Assembly: GCF_030540875.1 (NCBI RefSeq)
Contig: NZ_JAUOEM010000005.1
Coordinates: 186,001-250,000 of the forward strand
Reading direction: 5' to 3'
Origin: Flavivirga amylovorans
GTDB taxonomy: Bacteria > Bacteroidota > Bacteroidia > Flavobacteriales > Flavobacteriaceae
Length of the DNA stretch: 64,000 nucleotides
This document shows positions 9,066-18,090 of this stretch, one piece after another. Numbering within the stretch: the first letter of the stretch is position 1; every line of letters begins with the position of its first letter. The notes beneath the pieces are model-generated. The model made no database searches and was not told the DNA's origin. It saw only the letters and a program-made list of their open reading frames with translations. The translations under genes and the position numbers were made by a program.

Positions 9066-10157
9066 ATGCATACTAAAAACACCATTGTCATTTTATTTAC
9101 GATTCTCCTTTCAAACGTTATAATAGCACAAGACATATCATTTGAAGACTATAATCCCAAATCGACATTAGTGGTTCCTGGAAAGGTTATAAACCGTGCA
9201 AAATTCACTTTTATAGATATACATGGTCATCAATATAGAATGCCAAATCAAGATTTAACCCCCGTAGTTAGAGCCATGGATACTTTAAATATGGGAATAA
9301 TGGTTAATTTAAGTGGGCGTTCGGGCAAGGATTTAAAGAAGTCTGTTAAAAATATAAAAGATCATTATCCAAATCGTTTTGTAGTATTTGCGAATATTAG
9401 TTTTAATAAGAATGTTGGAAAAAAGGGATGGATAGAAGAAACAGTGAATCAATTGGAACTCGATGTTAAAAATGGAGCTAGAGGTTTAAAAGTCTATAAA
9501 GGTTTAGGTTTAGGAGATAAAGATGTTAAAGGAAAACGGGTTGCCATTAATGATGCACGATTAAACCCAATTTGGGCGAAATGTGGCGAATTAGGGATAC
9601 CAGTTCTTATTCATGCAGCAGACCCTAAATCTTTTTGGGATGATTTTAATGGTGATAATGAGCGTTGGTTAGAGCTAAAAACGCATCCGCGTAGAAAACG
9701 AAGTGCTACGAATCCAGCGCCGTGGGAACAAATTATTGCAGAGCAGCATAGTATGTTTAAAAACAACCCTAAAACTACATTTATTAATGCACATATGGGA
9801 TGGTATGCGAATGATTTGGGGACATTAGGCATGTTATTAGATGACATCCCGAATATGAATGTGGGTATTGCAGCAATTATAGCAGAGTTAGGCAGACAAC
9901 CTCGTTTTGCAAAGGCATTCTTTATCAAATATCAAGATCGCATACTGTTTGGGAAAGATAGCTGGAAACCCAAAGAATTTCCTACTTATTTTAGAGTTTT
10001 AGAGAGTAAAGATGAATACTTTCCATATCATAAAAAATATCACGCGTTTTGGCCTATGTATGGTATGGATTTACCTGATGAGGTATTAAAAAAAATCTAC
10101 TATAAAAATGCGTTACGTATTGTTCCTGGGTTAGATAAAAGTTTGTTTTCTGATTAA
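9066..10157 (+). CDS. Secreted amidohydrolase family protein
   Basis: A 363-residue protein with a signal peptide (about residues 1-21, ending NVIIAQ) and an amidohydrolase TIM-barrel. Metal-binding features are the FIDIHGH motif after strand 1, VLIHAAD, INAHMGW and the late FGKDSW, which holds the conserved aspartate. It resembles the amidohydrolase-2 (ACMSD/TIM-barrel) branch, whose members hydrolyse or decarboxylate small organic acids. The export signal indicates a periplasmic or outer-membrane location. It appears to be a single gene and the substrate is unknown. Confidence 0.83.
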   Translation: MHTKNTIVILFTILLSNVIIAQDISFEDYNPKSTLVVPGKVINRAKFTFIDIHGHQYRMPNQDLTPVVRAMDTLNMGIMVNLSGRSGKDLKKSVKNIKDHYPNRFVVFANISFNKNVGKKGWIEETVNQLELDVKNGARGLKVYKGLGLGDKDVKGKRVAINDARLNPIWAKCGELGIPVLIHAADPKSFWDDFNGDNERWLELKTHPRRKRSATNPAPWEQIIAEQHSMFKNNPKTTFINAHMGWYANDLGTLGMLLDDIPNMNVGIAAIIAELGRQPRFAKAFFIKYQDRILFGKDSWKPKEFPTYFRVLESKDEYFPYHKKYHAFWPMYGMDLPDEVLKKIYYKNALRIVPGLDKSLFSD

Positions 10158-10275
10158 TGACTATGAAAGGCTACTGTTAGTAAGTTTTTTCCTGCCTACA
10201 AAGTTTAAAATATTAAACTATTGTTAAAAATAATTGCATATTTTTACGATAGGTGATTAATTATAATTTAAAATT

Positions 10276-11883
10276 TTGATACAACGGAAACTTTGTTCAA
10301 AACACAGATTTTTTTGTGTTTTTATGGTGCTATTATTCTTTAGAACTTTTTGTTACGGTCAAGGCTCAAGTGACTATGAGCGATTTGTCGATTCAGCAGA
10401 TATTTACATTGATTATGATACTAAAAAAGCAATCGCTTTTTTAGATTCTATTCCACGACCAATAGATGATTATATTAAAGAAGGGCTTCCTGATTATTAT
10501 ATTTTAAAATCTTTAATTTATGATGAAAATAACGATCATATAAAATCATATCAAAACTGTGTTTTAGCTTTGAAACATGCAGTAGACAGCAAAAATTATG
10601 AAATAGCGGGTGAGGCTAGTTTAGAATTGTTTTCTTGCCTTTATTATGTTAAAAAAGATACTACGGCGTTTAAGTATTTAAAAAAAGCTAGAGAATATTA
10701 TAAATTATCTGATTATGCTTATGGTGATTTTGAGGTTGATTTAACCTATGCTTATGCTAAATTTCTTGATAAAGAATATAAAGCATGTAATAAGTTACTA
10801 TTAGATAATTTACATAAATACAAAGGTGCTAAAGACGATGCTTACTTTTATATGGCCTCTGTTGCCATGCTTACTTCTAACTATATAGCTCTAGATGATT
10901 TAGAAACGGCTTATTTGTATTTTAATGAATTTAAAAAATTAAAAAATAACCCTACTATAGTTTCGTATAACTATACATCTTTTGAATCTTTAATGGATGT
11001 GTCTTTTGCTGATAGTCATTTTAAAAAAAAACAAATAGATTCGACATTTCATTATCTATTAAAGTTATCTAAGAATAAGCATTTAATGACAGAAGATGTT
11101 GAAGAGGATTATTTAAAACTATATGCAGATTCTTATAGCTTTTTGGGTAACAAAGAAATGGCTAAAGCGTATACTGATTCTTTAGCAATTTTTGAAAACA
11201 AAATGTATGAAAACATTATGACTAGTAGTTTTCAAGTAAACAACGATTTTGTAAATGAAAAGTTTGAATTAAAAATTGTAAGTGATAAGCAATATTTAAA
11301 TGGCGTATTGGTCGTAGTCTTATTACTGCTTTTAACAGCTTCTAGTTTTATATATATGTTTTTTTATAGAAAACAAAAGCTTAAAACGATAGATTTAAGT
11401 AACCAAACAAGTAATTTATCATATTTTAGGTCTAATAATGAAAAATTAGTAGTAAAAGTTCAAGGCTTAGAAGATTATATATACAATTTAAAAAAGGAGA
11501 TTAAAAGCATATCGGGAATAGGAGATGTGTCTATTCAACGAGAAAAAATTAAAAAATTATATACAAACTTACATCATAATTCTTCCACGATTTTAGATAA
11601 AAGTGATAGTCATTTAGATTTAGTTAATGATCTTAATGTGAATTTTTTTCAGGTAATAAATAAAATGTACCCACAATTAAATAACTCAGAGGTTATTATT
11701 TGTTACTACTTGTATGTTGGTTTTAAGAGCAAAGAAATTGCAGTTTTCTTAAATACATCTGTTAGGGCCATTGAAAGTAAACGTTATCGTATTGCTAAAA
11801 AAATTAATATTGATAAAGAGAAAGAAACATTAGCGGAATATCTTAAAACAACTTTTAGAGGCTCAGAAAAAATATTAAATTAA
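10276..11883 (+). CDS. TPR / transmembrane / LuxR-type HTH regulator
   Basis: A 535-residue protein with a signal peptide, a helical repeat region compatible with TPRs (about residues 40-320) and one membrane helix (about 335-358, GVLVVVLLLLLTASSFIYMFF). A coiled coil (about 375-440) and a C-terminal LuxR-type helix-turn-helix (LNNSEVIICYYLYVGFKSKE to AIESKRYRIAKK) follow. This layout is frequent in Bacteroidota and would place sensing in the periplasm and DNA binding in the cytoplasm. The preferred start is TTG at 10276. The first in-frame ATG, at 10324, would remove the charged part of the signal peptide, and a stop lies at 10264. Confidence 0.82.
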   Translation: MIQRKLCSKHRFFCVFMVLLFFRTFCYGQGSSDYERFVDSADIYIDYDTKKAIAFLDSIPRPIDDYIKEGLPDYYILKSLIYDENNDHIKSYQNCVLALKHAVDSKNYEIAGEASLELFSCLYYVKKDTTAFKYLKKAREYYKLSDYAYGDFEVDLTYAYAKFLDKEYKACNKLLLDNLHKYKGAKDDAYFYMASVAMLTSNYIALDDLETAYLYFNEFKKLKNNPTIVSYNYTSFESLMDVSFADSHFKKKQIDSTFHYLLKLSKNKHLMTEDVEEDYLKLYADSYSFLGNKEMAKAYTDSLAIFENKMYENIMTSSFQVNNDFVNEKFELKIVSDKQYLNGVLVVVLLLLLTASSFIYMFFYRKQKLKTIDLSNQTSNLSYFRSNNEKLVVKVQGLEDYIYNLKKEIKSISGIGDVSIQREKIKKLYTNLHHNSSTILDKSDSHLDLVNDLNVNFFQVINKMYPQLNNSEVIICYYLYVGFKSKEIAVFLNTSVRAIESKRYRIAKKINIDKEKETLAEYLKTTFRGSEKILN

Positions 11884-11956
11884 AGATGGGTTCGACGTAA
11901 ATTTTATTAAAAATATCATATATAATCCAATGAAATACGGCTGCTTGCCACCAGGC

Positions 11957-12020
11957 TCCTCGAAAGCTTCGCTTGATATCTTCAAACAAAATATATTTTG
12001 TTTTCGATAGCGTTCGGAAT
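11957..12020 (-). repeat. Dispersed intergenic repeat, copy A (truncated)
   Basis: On the minus strand this matches the first half of the longer copies at 21985-22123 and 61360-61498 almost base for base (ATTCCGAACGCTATCG through AGCTTTCGAGGA). It contains a perfect 20-bp palindrome at 11984-12003. The second half seen in the other copies is missing here. Confidence 0.9.
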
Positions 12021-12390
12021 TACATGGTTTCTTCTTAGGAGTCTTTTAAGTGTTTGATTATCAGTTTTTAATATGCCGAACTGACGTTGAATTATGATGC
12101 CTTTCTTCAAATACTTCAAAACTTAAGAAATACAAATAATTGCTATTTTTCTAATTTTGAGTCGATAATGAGTAGTTATTTATTCTTTATTATTAATATG
12201 GTTCGTGATATTTGTAGTGCTATTAATCAACATTATATTTTGCCTCAAGTAACCTAATTAAACTTGTTTTTATAAGGTAAGCTGAAAGTATATTTTTAGT
12301 TATAAAAACATAGATGTTAGAGTTATTTCAAATAAACAAATTAGTATCTATAAGGATATTATATTTATAAAGTTTATTTGATTGGATAGA
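12021..12390. other. Gene-free AT-rich stretch
   Basis: No credible reading frame is present. The longest ATG-started frame I could follow is about 29 codons (from about 12168) and has no recognisable features. It ends at the orphan terminator at 12391, so a small untranslated RNA is possible, but I see no matching promoter. Confidence 0.5.
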
Positions 12391-12421
12391 AAAAAAGGAG
12401 TCTATTTTAGTCTCCTTTTTT
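12391..12421. terminator. Orphan bidirectional terminator hairpin
   Basis: AAAAAAGGAG pairs with CTCCTTTTTT, with CTA/TAG continuing the stem above a T-T mismatch. A-runs and T-runs on both sides allow use in either direction. It lies about 510 bp after the nearest upstream stop codon (11883) and about 590 bp before the end of the convergent carboxylase gene. Confidence 0.7.
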
Positions 12422-12559
12422 AGCTTTATTATCTAGTTAAAGGTTAAAACCCTGCAATTTCATTGCAGTTACTTTAGTTTCTATAAACTTTTTTGCGTGC
12501 CGATTGTCATTTCGAACACAGAGAGAAATCTCATCACAAATTCCAAAATAATGAGATTC

Positions 12560-12913
12560 CCTGCCTGGCCGCTACGGTGTACCCACATCTTTTTAAGTTA
12601 TAAAATTATTCTCAAAATCTTATGATTCCCAATACCAATGCCACGAATACACAAATAAAATCCCGGTTTTCAGTCGCATTTGACAGTTATAGCATACAGT
12701 TGTCGACTTAACGTCTTTGCTAGAACTTAATACTAGAGATTGGATGCGCTTGTGATGTGCTATACTTATCATCAACACGAATCAGACTTTCAGTCTGCTA
12801 AACCTGTCGATAGACAGGAAAATTAGTGAAATTAGTGTATTCGTGGCTAACTTTTTAAAGCGATGACTAATCAATAAATATTTGTGGGTACACCGTAGCT
12901 GCCGGTAGGCAGG
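12560..12913. repeat. Nested inverted-repeat, MITE-like element
   Basis: Outer arms are a perfect 17-bp inverted repeat (12571-12587 and 12883-12899, GCTACGGTGTACCCACA), extended outward by CCTGCCT (12560-12566) against AGGCAGG (12907-12913). An inner perfect 13-bp pair is GCCACGAATACAC (12640-12652) against its complement at 12835-12847. Small hairpins lie in the centre (AGACT/AGTCT near 12784, CCTGTC/GACAGG at 12803-12818). No transposase reading frame lies inside. It looks like a non-autonomous palindromic element or a pile-up of such elements. Confidence 0.7.
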
Positions 12914-13013
12914 CTCTTCGTTCTTCATTCCTTGACAAACCAACTCTAAACAAAGAATTCCATTCTTTGTTTAAAACTATGGATTTTCAATCCATAGTAG
13001 TTTGTTTCTTTAT

Positions 13014-14555
13014 TTATAAAGGTATGTTTCCGTGCTTTCTTTTTGGAGTATCTACGTGCTTATCTTCTAGCATAGAAAACCCTTTAATGAGTTTTCTTCG
13101 TGTGTTTTTTGGTAAAATGACTTCATCAATAAAACCACGCCTTGCCGCCCTGTAAGGATTCGCAAATTTTTCTGCATATTCGGCTTCTTTTTCTGCTAAT
13201 TTTTTGGCAGGATCATCGGCAGCAGCAATGTCTCGCTTAAAGATAATTTCACTAGCACCTTTTGCTCCCATAACGGCTATTTCTGCGCCAGGCCACGCAT
13301 AATTTAAGTCTGCTCCTATATGTTTAGAATTCATAACATCGTAAGCACCTCCGTAGGCTTTTCTTGTAATAACTGTTATTCTAGGAACAGTAGCTTCGCT
13401 CAAAGCATATAATAGTTTGGCACCATGAACTATAATACCATTCCATTCTTGATCGGTTCCTGGTAAAAAACCAGGTACGTCAACTAATACTAATAAAGGG
13501 ATATTAAAACAATCACAAAAACGTGTGAAACGCGCTGCTTTTTTTGAGCTGTTTACATCTAATACTCCAGCCAAAAAGAGTGGTTGATTTGCTACAATTC
13601 CAATATTACGTCCGCCAAGTCTTGCAAAGCCAACAATAATATTTTCAGCATAGTCTTTGTGGATTTCATAAAAAGAGTCTTCATCAATAATACCGTCTAT
13701 AACCTCATGCATATCATAGGGTTTATTAGGGTTTTCCGGTACGATATCTGATAAAATAGTTCTGACTTCATCTTTAAATTCAAAATTTAATTTTTGAGGG
13801 GATTCTGTATTGTTTTGAGGCAAGTAACTCAATAGTTTTTTTATATCTTCTAAACACTCAATATCATTTGCAGAAGTTTTATGAGCCACTCCAGACTTAG
13901 AAGCATGCGTATAAGCACCACCCAATTCTTCACTAGTTACTTCTTCATTAGTAACCGTTTTAACAACATTAGGTCCCGTTACAAACATGTAACTTGTGTT
14001 TTCTACCATAATGGTAAAGTCGGTCATAGCAGGGGAGTAGACAGCACCTCCAGCACATGGTCCCATAATAGCAGAAATTTGAGGAATAACGCCAGAAGTT
14101 TGTACATTTCTATAAAAAATATCTGCATAACCACCTAGAGAGCGAACACCTTCTTGTATTCGTGCACCACCAGAATCGTTCAATCCAATAATAGGTGCTC
14201 CAACTTTTACTGCTAAATCCATGATTTTGCATATTTTTTCGGCGTGGGTTTCAGATAAAGCACCTCCAAAAACGGTAAAGTCTTGAGCGTATACATATAC
14301 TAATTTGTCATTAACAGTCCCGTAGCCAGTAATAACGCCATCACCAAAATAAACCTCGTTTTCCATTCCGAAGTCTGTTGTTCTGTGCGTCACTAGAACA
14401 CCAATTTCTTCAAAAGAACCTTCATCCATTAAATAGTTGACACGTTCTCTCGCAGTGAGTTTCTTTTTTGCATGTTGTTTATCAATGCGTTTTTGTCCGC
14501 CACCCAAATGTGCCAGAGCGATACGTTCGTTTAGTTTGTTTATTTTTGAATCCAT
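13014..14555 (-). CDS. pccB: Acyl-CoA carboxylase carboxyltransferase subunit (propionyl-CoA carboxylase beta type)
   Basis: A 513-residue protein with both halves of the carboxyltransferase crotonase fold. The first oxyanion region is [16 protein letters not shown] and the second is [14 protein letters not shown]. Length and the GGAYDVM form are those of propionyl-CoA carboxylase beta chains rather than AccA or AccD. It transfers the carboxyl group from carboxybiotin to an acyl-CoA, most likely propionyl-CoA to methylmalonyl-CoA. It is the last gene of a three-gene operon with a biotin carboxylase (93 bp upstream) and a biotin carrier. Acyl-chain preference is inferred. Confidence 0.88.
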   Translation of the reverse strand: MDSKINKLNERIALAHLGGGQKRIDKQHAKKKLTARERVNYLMDEGSFEEIGVLVTHRTTDFGMENEVYFGDGVITGYGTVNDKLVYVYAQDFTVFGGALSETHAEKICKIMDLAVKVGAPIIGLNDSGGARIQEGVRSLGGYADIFYRNVQTSGVIPQISAIMGPCAGGAVYSPAMTDFTIMVENTSYMFVTGPNVVKTVTNEEVTSEELGGAYTHASKSGVAHKTSANDIECLEDIKKLLSYLPQNNTESPQKLNFEFKDEVRTILSDIVPENPNKPYDMHEVIDGIIDEDSFYEIHKDYAENIIVGFARLGGRNIGIVANQPLFLAGVLDVNSSKKAARFTRFCDCFNIPLLVLVDVPGFLPGTDQEWNGIIVHGAKLLYALSEATVPRITVITRKAYGGAYDVMNSKHIGADLNYAWPGAEIAVMGAKGASEIIFKRDIAAADDPAKKLAEKEAEYAEKFANPYRAARRGFIDEVILPKNTRRKLIKGFSMLEDKHVDTPKRKHGNIPL

Positions 14556-14648
14556 AGGTTAATAAGCTTTGTTTTTCAATACTACGATGTAGAATTTAAA
14601 TCTACATTCTATTTTAACTATGTTCAGTATCGAAATAACGAATATAAT

Positions 14649-16088
14649 TTAATTAGGTATTCTTAATAATTTTTGATCTTCGGTATATTGTTTTACCGCA
14701 ATTAAAGCAGCAATTTTTGCTTCTTTCTCTGTGTCTTCTTTGAGGGCTTCCGGAGAATAGTAATTTTTAACAAAATGGGTGTCAAAATTTCCAGAACGAA
14801 ACGCGTCATGTTCACAAACATACTTTCCAAAAGGCAACGTGGTTTGTACACCTTCTACATGATAATTTTCTATAGCTTTTATCATAAGTTGAATGGCTTC
14901 ATCTCTGGTCTTTCCATAAGTAATCAATTTAGAAAGCATAGGATCATAATAAATGGGAATATCCATATTTTCTTCAAAACCATTATCTACGCGAATACCT
15001 TCACCATTAGGAAGTTTATAAACATCTAAATGACCAACACTAGGTAAAAAATCATTTAGGGGGTCTTCTGCATAAACACGTAATTCTAGGGCATGCCCAT
15101 TAATTTTTAAATCGTCTTGTTTAATAGCTAAAGCTTCACCACGTGCTACAAGTATTTGAAGTTCTACCAAATCGACACCAGCAATTAATTCTGATACAGG
15201 ATGTTCTACTTGCAATCTGGTATTCATTTCTAAGAAATAGAAATTTAGATCTCCATCCAATAAAAACTCAACCGTACCAGCTCCCAAATAATCACAGGAC
15301 TTAGCAACTTTAATGGCAGCTTCTCCCATTTTTTTTCTTAGTTCTGGCGTTAAAACCGAAGATGGTGCCTCTTCTACTACCTTTTGATGGCGTCTTTGAA
15401 TACTACATTCACGTTCAAAAAAGTGTAATATATTGCCGTGACTATCTGCCATGATTTGAATTTCTATATGTCGAGGAGATGCCACATATTTTTCAATAAA
15501 AACAGACCCATCACCGAAAGCTGACGTTGCCTCACTAATAGCACGATTCATTTGAGATTCCAGATCACTTTCTTTTTCTACAACGCGCATGCCTTTTCCA
15601 CCACCACCGGCAGACGCTTTAATAAGTATAGGAAACCCAATTTTTTTAGCAATAGCTTTGGCTTTGGTAACATCTGTGATGGCTTCATCAATTCCAGGAA
15701 CCATAGGTATGTCGTAAGCTTTAACAGCTTCTTTTGCTGCTAATTTACTTCCCATAATCTTAATGGCTTTAGACCTCGGTCCAATAAAAACAATACTGTT
15801 TTGCTCACATAACTCTGCAAAGCTGGCGTTTTCACTTAAAAAACCATATCCAGGATGTATGCCATCAACGTTAAGTTGTTTGGCTACCTCAATAATTTTA
15901 TCACCTCTTAAATAAGATTGGTTAGATGGAGGTTCGCCTATGCATACAGCTTCGTCGGCAAATTTTACATGCGGCGCATTTCTGTCTGCTGTAGAATATA
16001 CAGCAACTGTTTGTATGCCCATTTTTTGAGCAGTCATCATGACTCTTATGGCAATTTCACCTCTATTTGCTACTAGTATTTTTTTCAT
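14649..16088 (-). CDS. accC: Biotin carboxylase subunit of acyl-CoA carboxylase
   Basis: A 479-residue ATP-grasp enzyme. It starts KKILVANRGEIAIRV, typical of biotin carboxylases, and has KIMGSKLAAKEA and the ATP-grasp glycine loop (SAGGGGKGMRVV). The catalytic region is EMNTRLQVEHPVSE. It uses ATP and bicarbonate to carboxylate biotin on the carrier protein encoded just upstream. It is slightly longer than E. coli AccC (about 449) because of a C-terminal extension. It lies in the middle of the carrier-carboxylase-transferase operon, so it probably serves propionyl-CoA carboxylation. A role in acetyl-CoA carboxylase cannot be excluded. Confidence 0.9.
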   Translation of the reverse strand: MKKILVANRGEIAIRVMMTAQKMGIQTVAVYSTADRNAPHVKFADEAVCIGEPPSNQSYLRGDKIIEVAKQLNVDGIHPGYGFLSENASFAELCEQNSIVFIGPRSKAIKIMGSKLAAKEAVKAYDIPMVPGIDEAITDVTKAKAIAKKIGFPILIKASAGGGGKGMRVVEKESDLESQMNRAISEATSAFGDGSVFIEKYVASPRHIEIQIMADSHGNILHFFERECSIQRRHQKVVEEAPSSVLTPELRKKMGEAAIKVAKSCDYLGAGTVEFLLDGDLNFYFLEMNTRLQVEHPVSELIAGVDLVELQILVARGEALAIKQDDLKINGHALELRVYAEDPLNDFLPSVGHLDVYKLPNGEGIRVDNGFEENMDIPIYYDPMLSKLITYGKTRDEAIQLMIKAIENYHVEGVQTTLPFGKYVCEHDAFRSGNFDTHFVKNYYSPEALKEDTEKEAKIAALIAVKQYTEDQKLLRIPN

Positions 16089-16185
16089 AATAATAAGATA
16101 CGTTATGAATACACATGTTTTTAGTATAATGGTGTGTATAAAACTTTATATATTTTATAATGTTGAATGTACTTTTATATATGTA

Positions 16186-16674
16186 TTACGAGTCGAACTC
16201 TATTAGTAGTTGGTTTTTCTCAACGGCCTCTCCTTTACTAACAGAAATAGATTTGATAACGCCATCTGTTGGAGATGTAATAATATTTTCCATTTTCATA
16301 GCTTCTAGAATTAAAAGCGGATCATCTTCTTTTACTTCTTGATTCGCTTTTACATTAATTTCTAAAATAAGTCCAGGCATGGGAGCTTTAACAGAATCAA
16401 TATGTTTTGCAGCCCCAATGGAAAACCCCATATCTTTTATTAAAACGTCTAAATCATTTAAAATATTGATGTTATATGTATTGTTGTTGATTTTTACTTC
16501 GTATGATTTTTTATTGAAGTCATCTCTTGTAATTTCAGCATGATAAGATTTGTTTTGATCAAGAACATGAAATTTTGAAGCTGAAATTTGTAAAGCATTA
16601 AGATTTGAGATGTCGTCATCTTTAATTTCAAAATCAAACGTATTATTTACAGAGGTTTTGAAAGTCTTGCTCAT
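16186..16674 (-). CDS. Biotin carboxyl carrier protein of acyl-CoA carboxylase
   Basis: A 162-residue protein whose C-terminal half (about residues 90-162) is a biotinyl domain with the classic EAMKMEN motif. Lys127 is the predicted biotinylation site, and the APMPGLI turn precedes it. The N-terminal half is less conserved and probably docks to the carboxylase. It is the first gene of the operon. Having carrier, carboxylase and transferase as three separate chains is common in Bacteroidota, whereas many propionyl-CoA carboxylases fuse the first two. Confidence 0.9.
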   Translation of the reverse strand: MSKTFKTSVNNTFDFEIKDDDISNLNALQISASKFHVLDQNKSYHAEITRDDFNKKSYEVKINNNTYNINILNDLDVLIKDMGFSIGAAKHIDSVKAPMPGLILEINVKANQEVKEDDPLLILEAMKMENIITSPTDGVIKSISVSKGEAVEKNQLLIEFDS

Positions 16675-16822
16675 TTATGTGTGGATTAATTTTGTAGTAA
16701 ATATATGAATTTTATATACTAAATGTTCTATCATATAGCCAAGTATAGATTTTGAGTCAGCTAAAATTATTAAAAAAGGATGATTTAATTTATGAGATAA
16801 ATCATATTTGGAAACAGCTTTA

Positions 16823-17497
16823 TCAAACATTGAAATTAGAGTTTTTTTGATGGAGTTTAATAGCTTTTCTAGAGAGTAAAATTCCAATAAAAAGAGATAT
16901 AAATGCACCTATCCATATACCAGGTACAAAATCTATAAATAAGAAAAAATCATAGGCGCCATGAAATATAGTAGCAGATAGTAAACCAATAATATTTAGG
17001 CCAATTCTGTTTTTCGAAAATTTAGCTTTTCCCATATAGAACCCCATTAAGATTCCAAATGTTGCATGTGCAGGAACTGCTGTAAAAGCTCTTAATAATG
17101 CTGTTTCATAACCGCCTTGGAATACATATAGAATATTCTCTGTAGCAGCAAACCCCATGGATACCATCACTGCATAAGCTATACCATCAAACGGTTCGTT
17201 GAATTCTTTATGCCTTTGAGCAAAATACCTGACGATAATGTATTTACTAAATTCTTCGGTGAACCCAACAACAAGAAAGGCTTTAACAAATTGTTGAAAA
17301 ACACTTGTATGATCCGTAAGCGGTAAGACAATATCGAAAATATAATATAAAATGGTAGTAATTAGGACGCTTACTATAGCACCTAAAAGAAAGTTGTAAA
17401 AGAGTAAGTGTTTAGGTTCTTTTTCATATTTATCTTTAAAATAAATATATAGAATAACTATAAAAATTGGAGCAATAGCTAAAAGCAATAGGTTCAT
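16823..17497 (-). CDS. PrsW family intramembrane metalloprotease
   Basis: A 224-residue multi-helix membrane protein. It shows the PrsW metal-site motifs on successive helices: FTEEFSKY (EExxK type, about residue 80), a VPAHATFGILMGFYMG segment and FHGAYDFFLF. Bacillus PrsW cleaves an anti-sigma factor within the membrane. The Bacteroidota relatives have no established substrate. The downstream carboxylase operon starts about 150 bp away on the same strand, with no terminator obvious between them. Confidence 0.85.
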   Translation of the reverse strand: MNLLLLAIAPIFIVILYIYFKDKYEKEPKHLLFYNFLLGAIVSVLITTILYYIFDIVLPLTDHTSVFQQFVKAFLVVGFTEEFSKYIIVRYFAQRHKEFNEPFDGIAYAVMVSMGFAATENILYVFQGGYETALLRAFTAVPAHATFGILMGFYMGKAKFSKNRIGLNIIGLLSATIFHGAYDFFLFIDFVPGIWIGAFISLFIGILLSRKAIKLHQKNSNFNV

Positions 17498-17523
17498 TTT
17501 AGAGGGGTATTTGAAATAAGAGG

Positions 17524-18078
17524 TTAGTTTATAGTTTCAATAATGTTTTGTAATACAAATTCGTAATATGATTTGTTTGAAGGCACAAAGTGATTGCCAT
17601 TGTTGCCTATATTTTTTATAAGATCTTTAAAATTTGAAAAGGATACTAATTTAAGAGCTTCAACTTCTTCCTCTTGGGGGATTAGTTTTGATAATGAAAC
17701 TTTCAGCTCACAAATAAATGTATTATGAAATTCGTTATCAATAATACCGTTTTCATAGGTTTGAAAGCATTCAAAAATGCCAATCTCTTTTAAATCATTT
17801 TCAGAAATTGAAATCCCAATTTCTTCTTTGGTTTCTCTTAAAGCTGCTTGCTTTATGGTTTCTCCTGCATCAATATGACCTGCAACCGAGACATCCCACA
17901 TTAATGGACAAATTGTTTTTTTTGCCGAACGTTGAGATAATAAAATGTCACCTTTTTTAGTATAAAACCAAATATGAGCGGTATTATGATAATACCCTTT
18001 TTGATGGATAATAGATTTTAATTCGGATCTTCCAATAGGTTTTCCTTCTTTTGTAACAATATCTATATACTCGTCCAT
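17524..18078 (-). CDS. Nudix hydrolase (IPP-isomerase-like subgroup)
   Basis: A 184-residue protein with a complete Nudix box (GHIDAGETIKQAALRETKEE, starting at Gly67) that fits Gx5Ex7REUxEExGU. The N-terminal DIVTKEGKPIGRSELKSIIHQ and HIWFYTKKGDILLSQRS place it in the isopentenyl-diphosphate-isomerase-like/YfcD group. Members hydrolyse nucleoside diphosphate derivatives, and the substrate is not predictable here. It starts 12 bp after the class V aminotransferase and ends 26 bp before PrsW, all on the minus strand, so co-transcription is likely. Confidence 0.87.
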   Translation of the reverse strand: MDEYIDIVTKEGKPIGRSELKSIIHQKGYYHNTAHIWFYTKKGDILLSQRSAKKTICPLMWDVSVAGHIDAGETIKQAALRETKEEIGISISENDLKEIGIFECFQTYENGIIDNEFHNTFICELKVSLSKLIPQEEEVEALKLVSFSNFKDLIKNIGNNGNHFVPSNKSYYEFVLQNIIETIN

Positions 18079-18090
18079 ATATTAGAAATT

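Noticed and set aside
12967-13155. 62-codon frame on the plus strand
   Set aside because: It runs antisense through the end of the carboxyltransferase gene and has no features of its own.
16675-16908. 77-codon frame on the minus strand between PrsW and the biotin carrier
   Set aside because: It overlaps the PrsW C-terminus in another frame and shows no domain, signal or conserved pattern.
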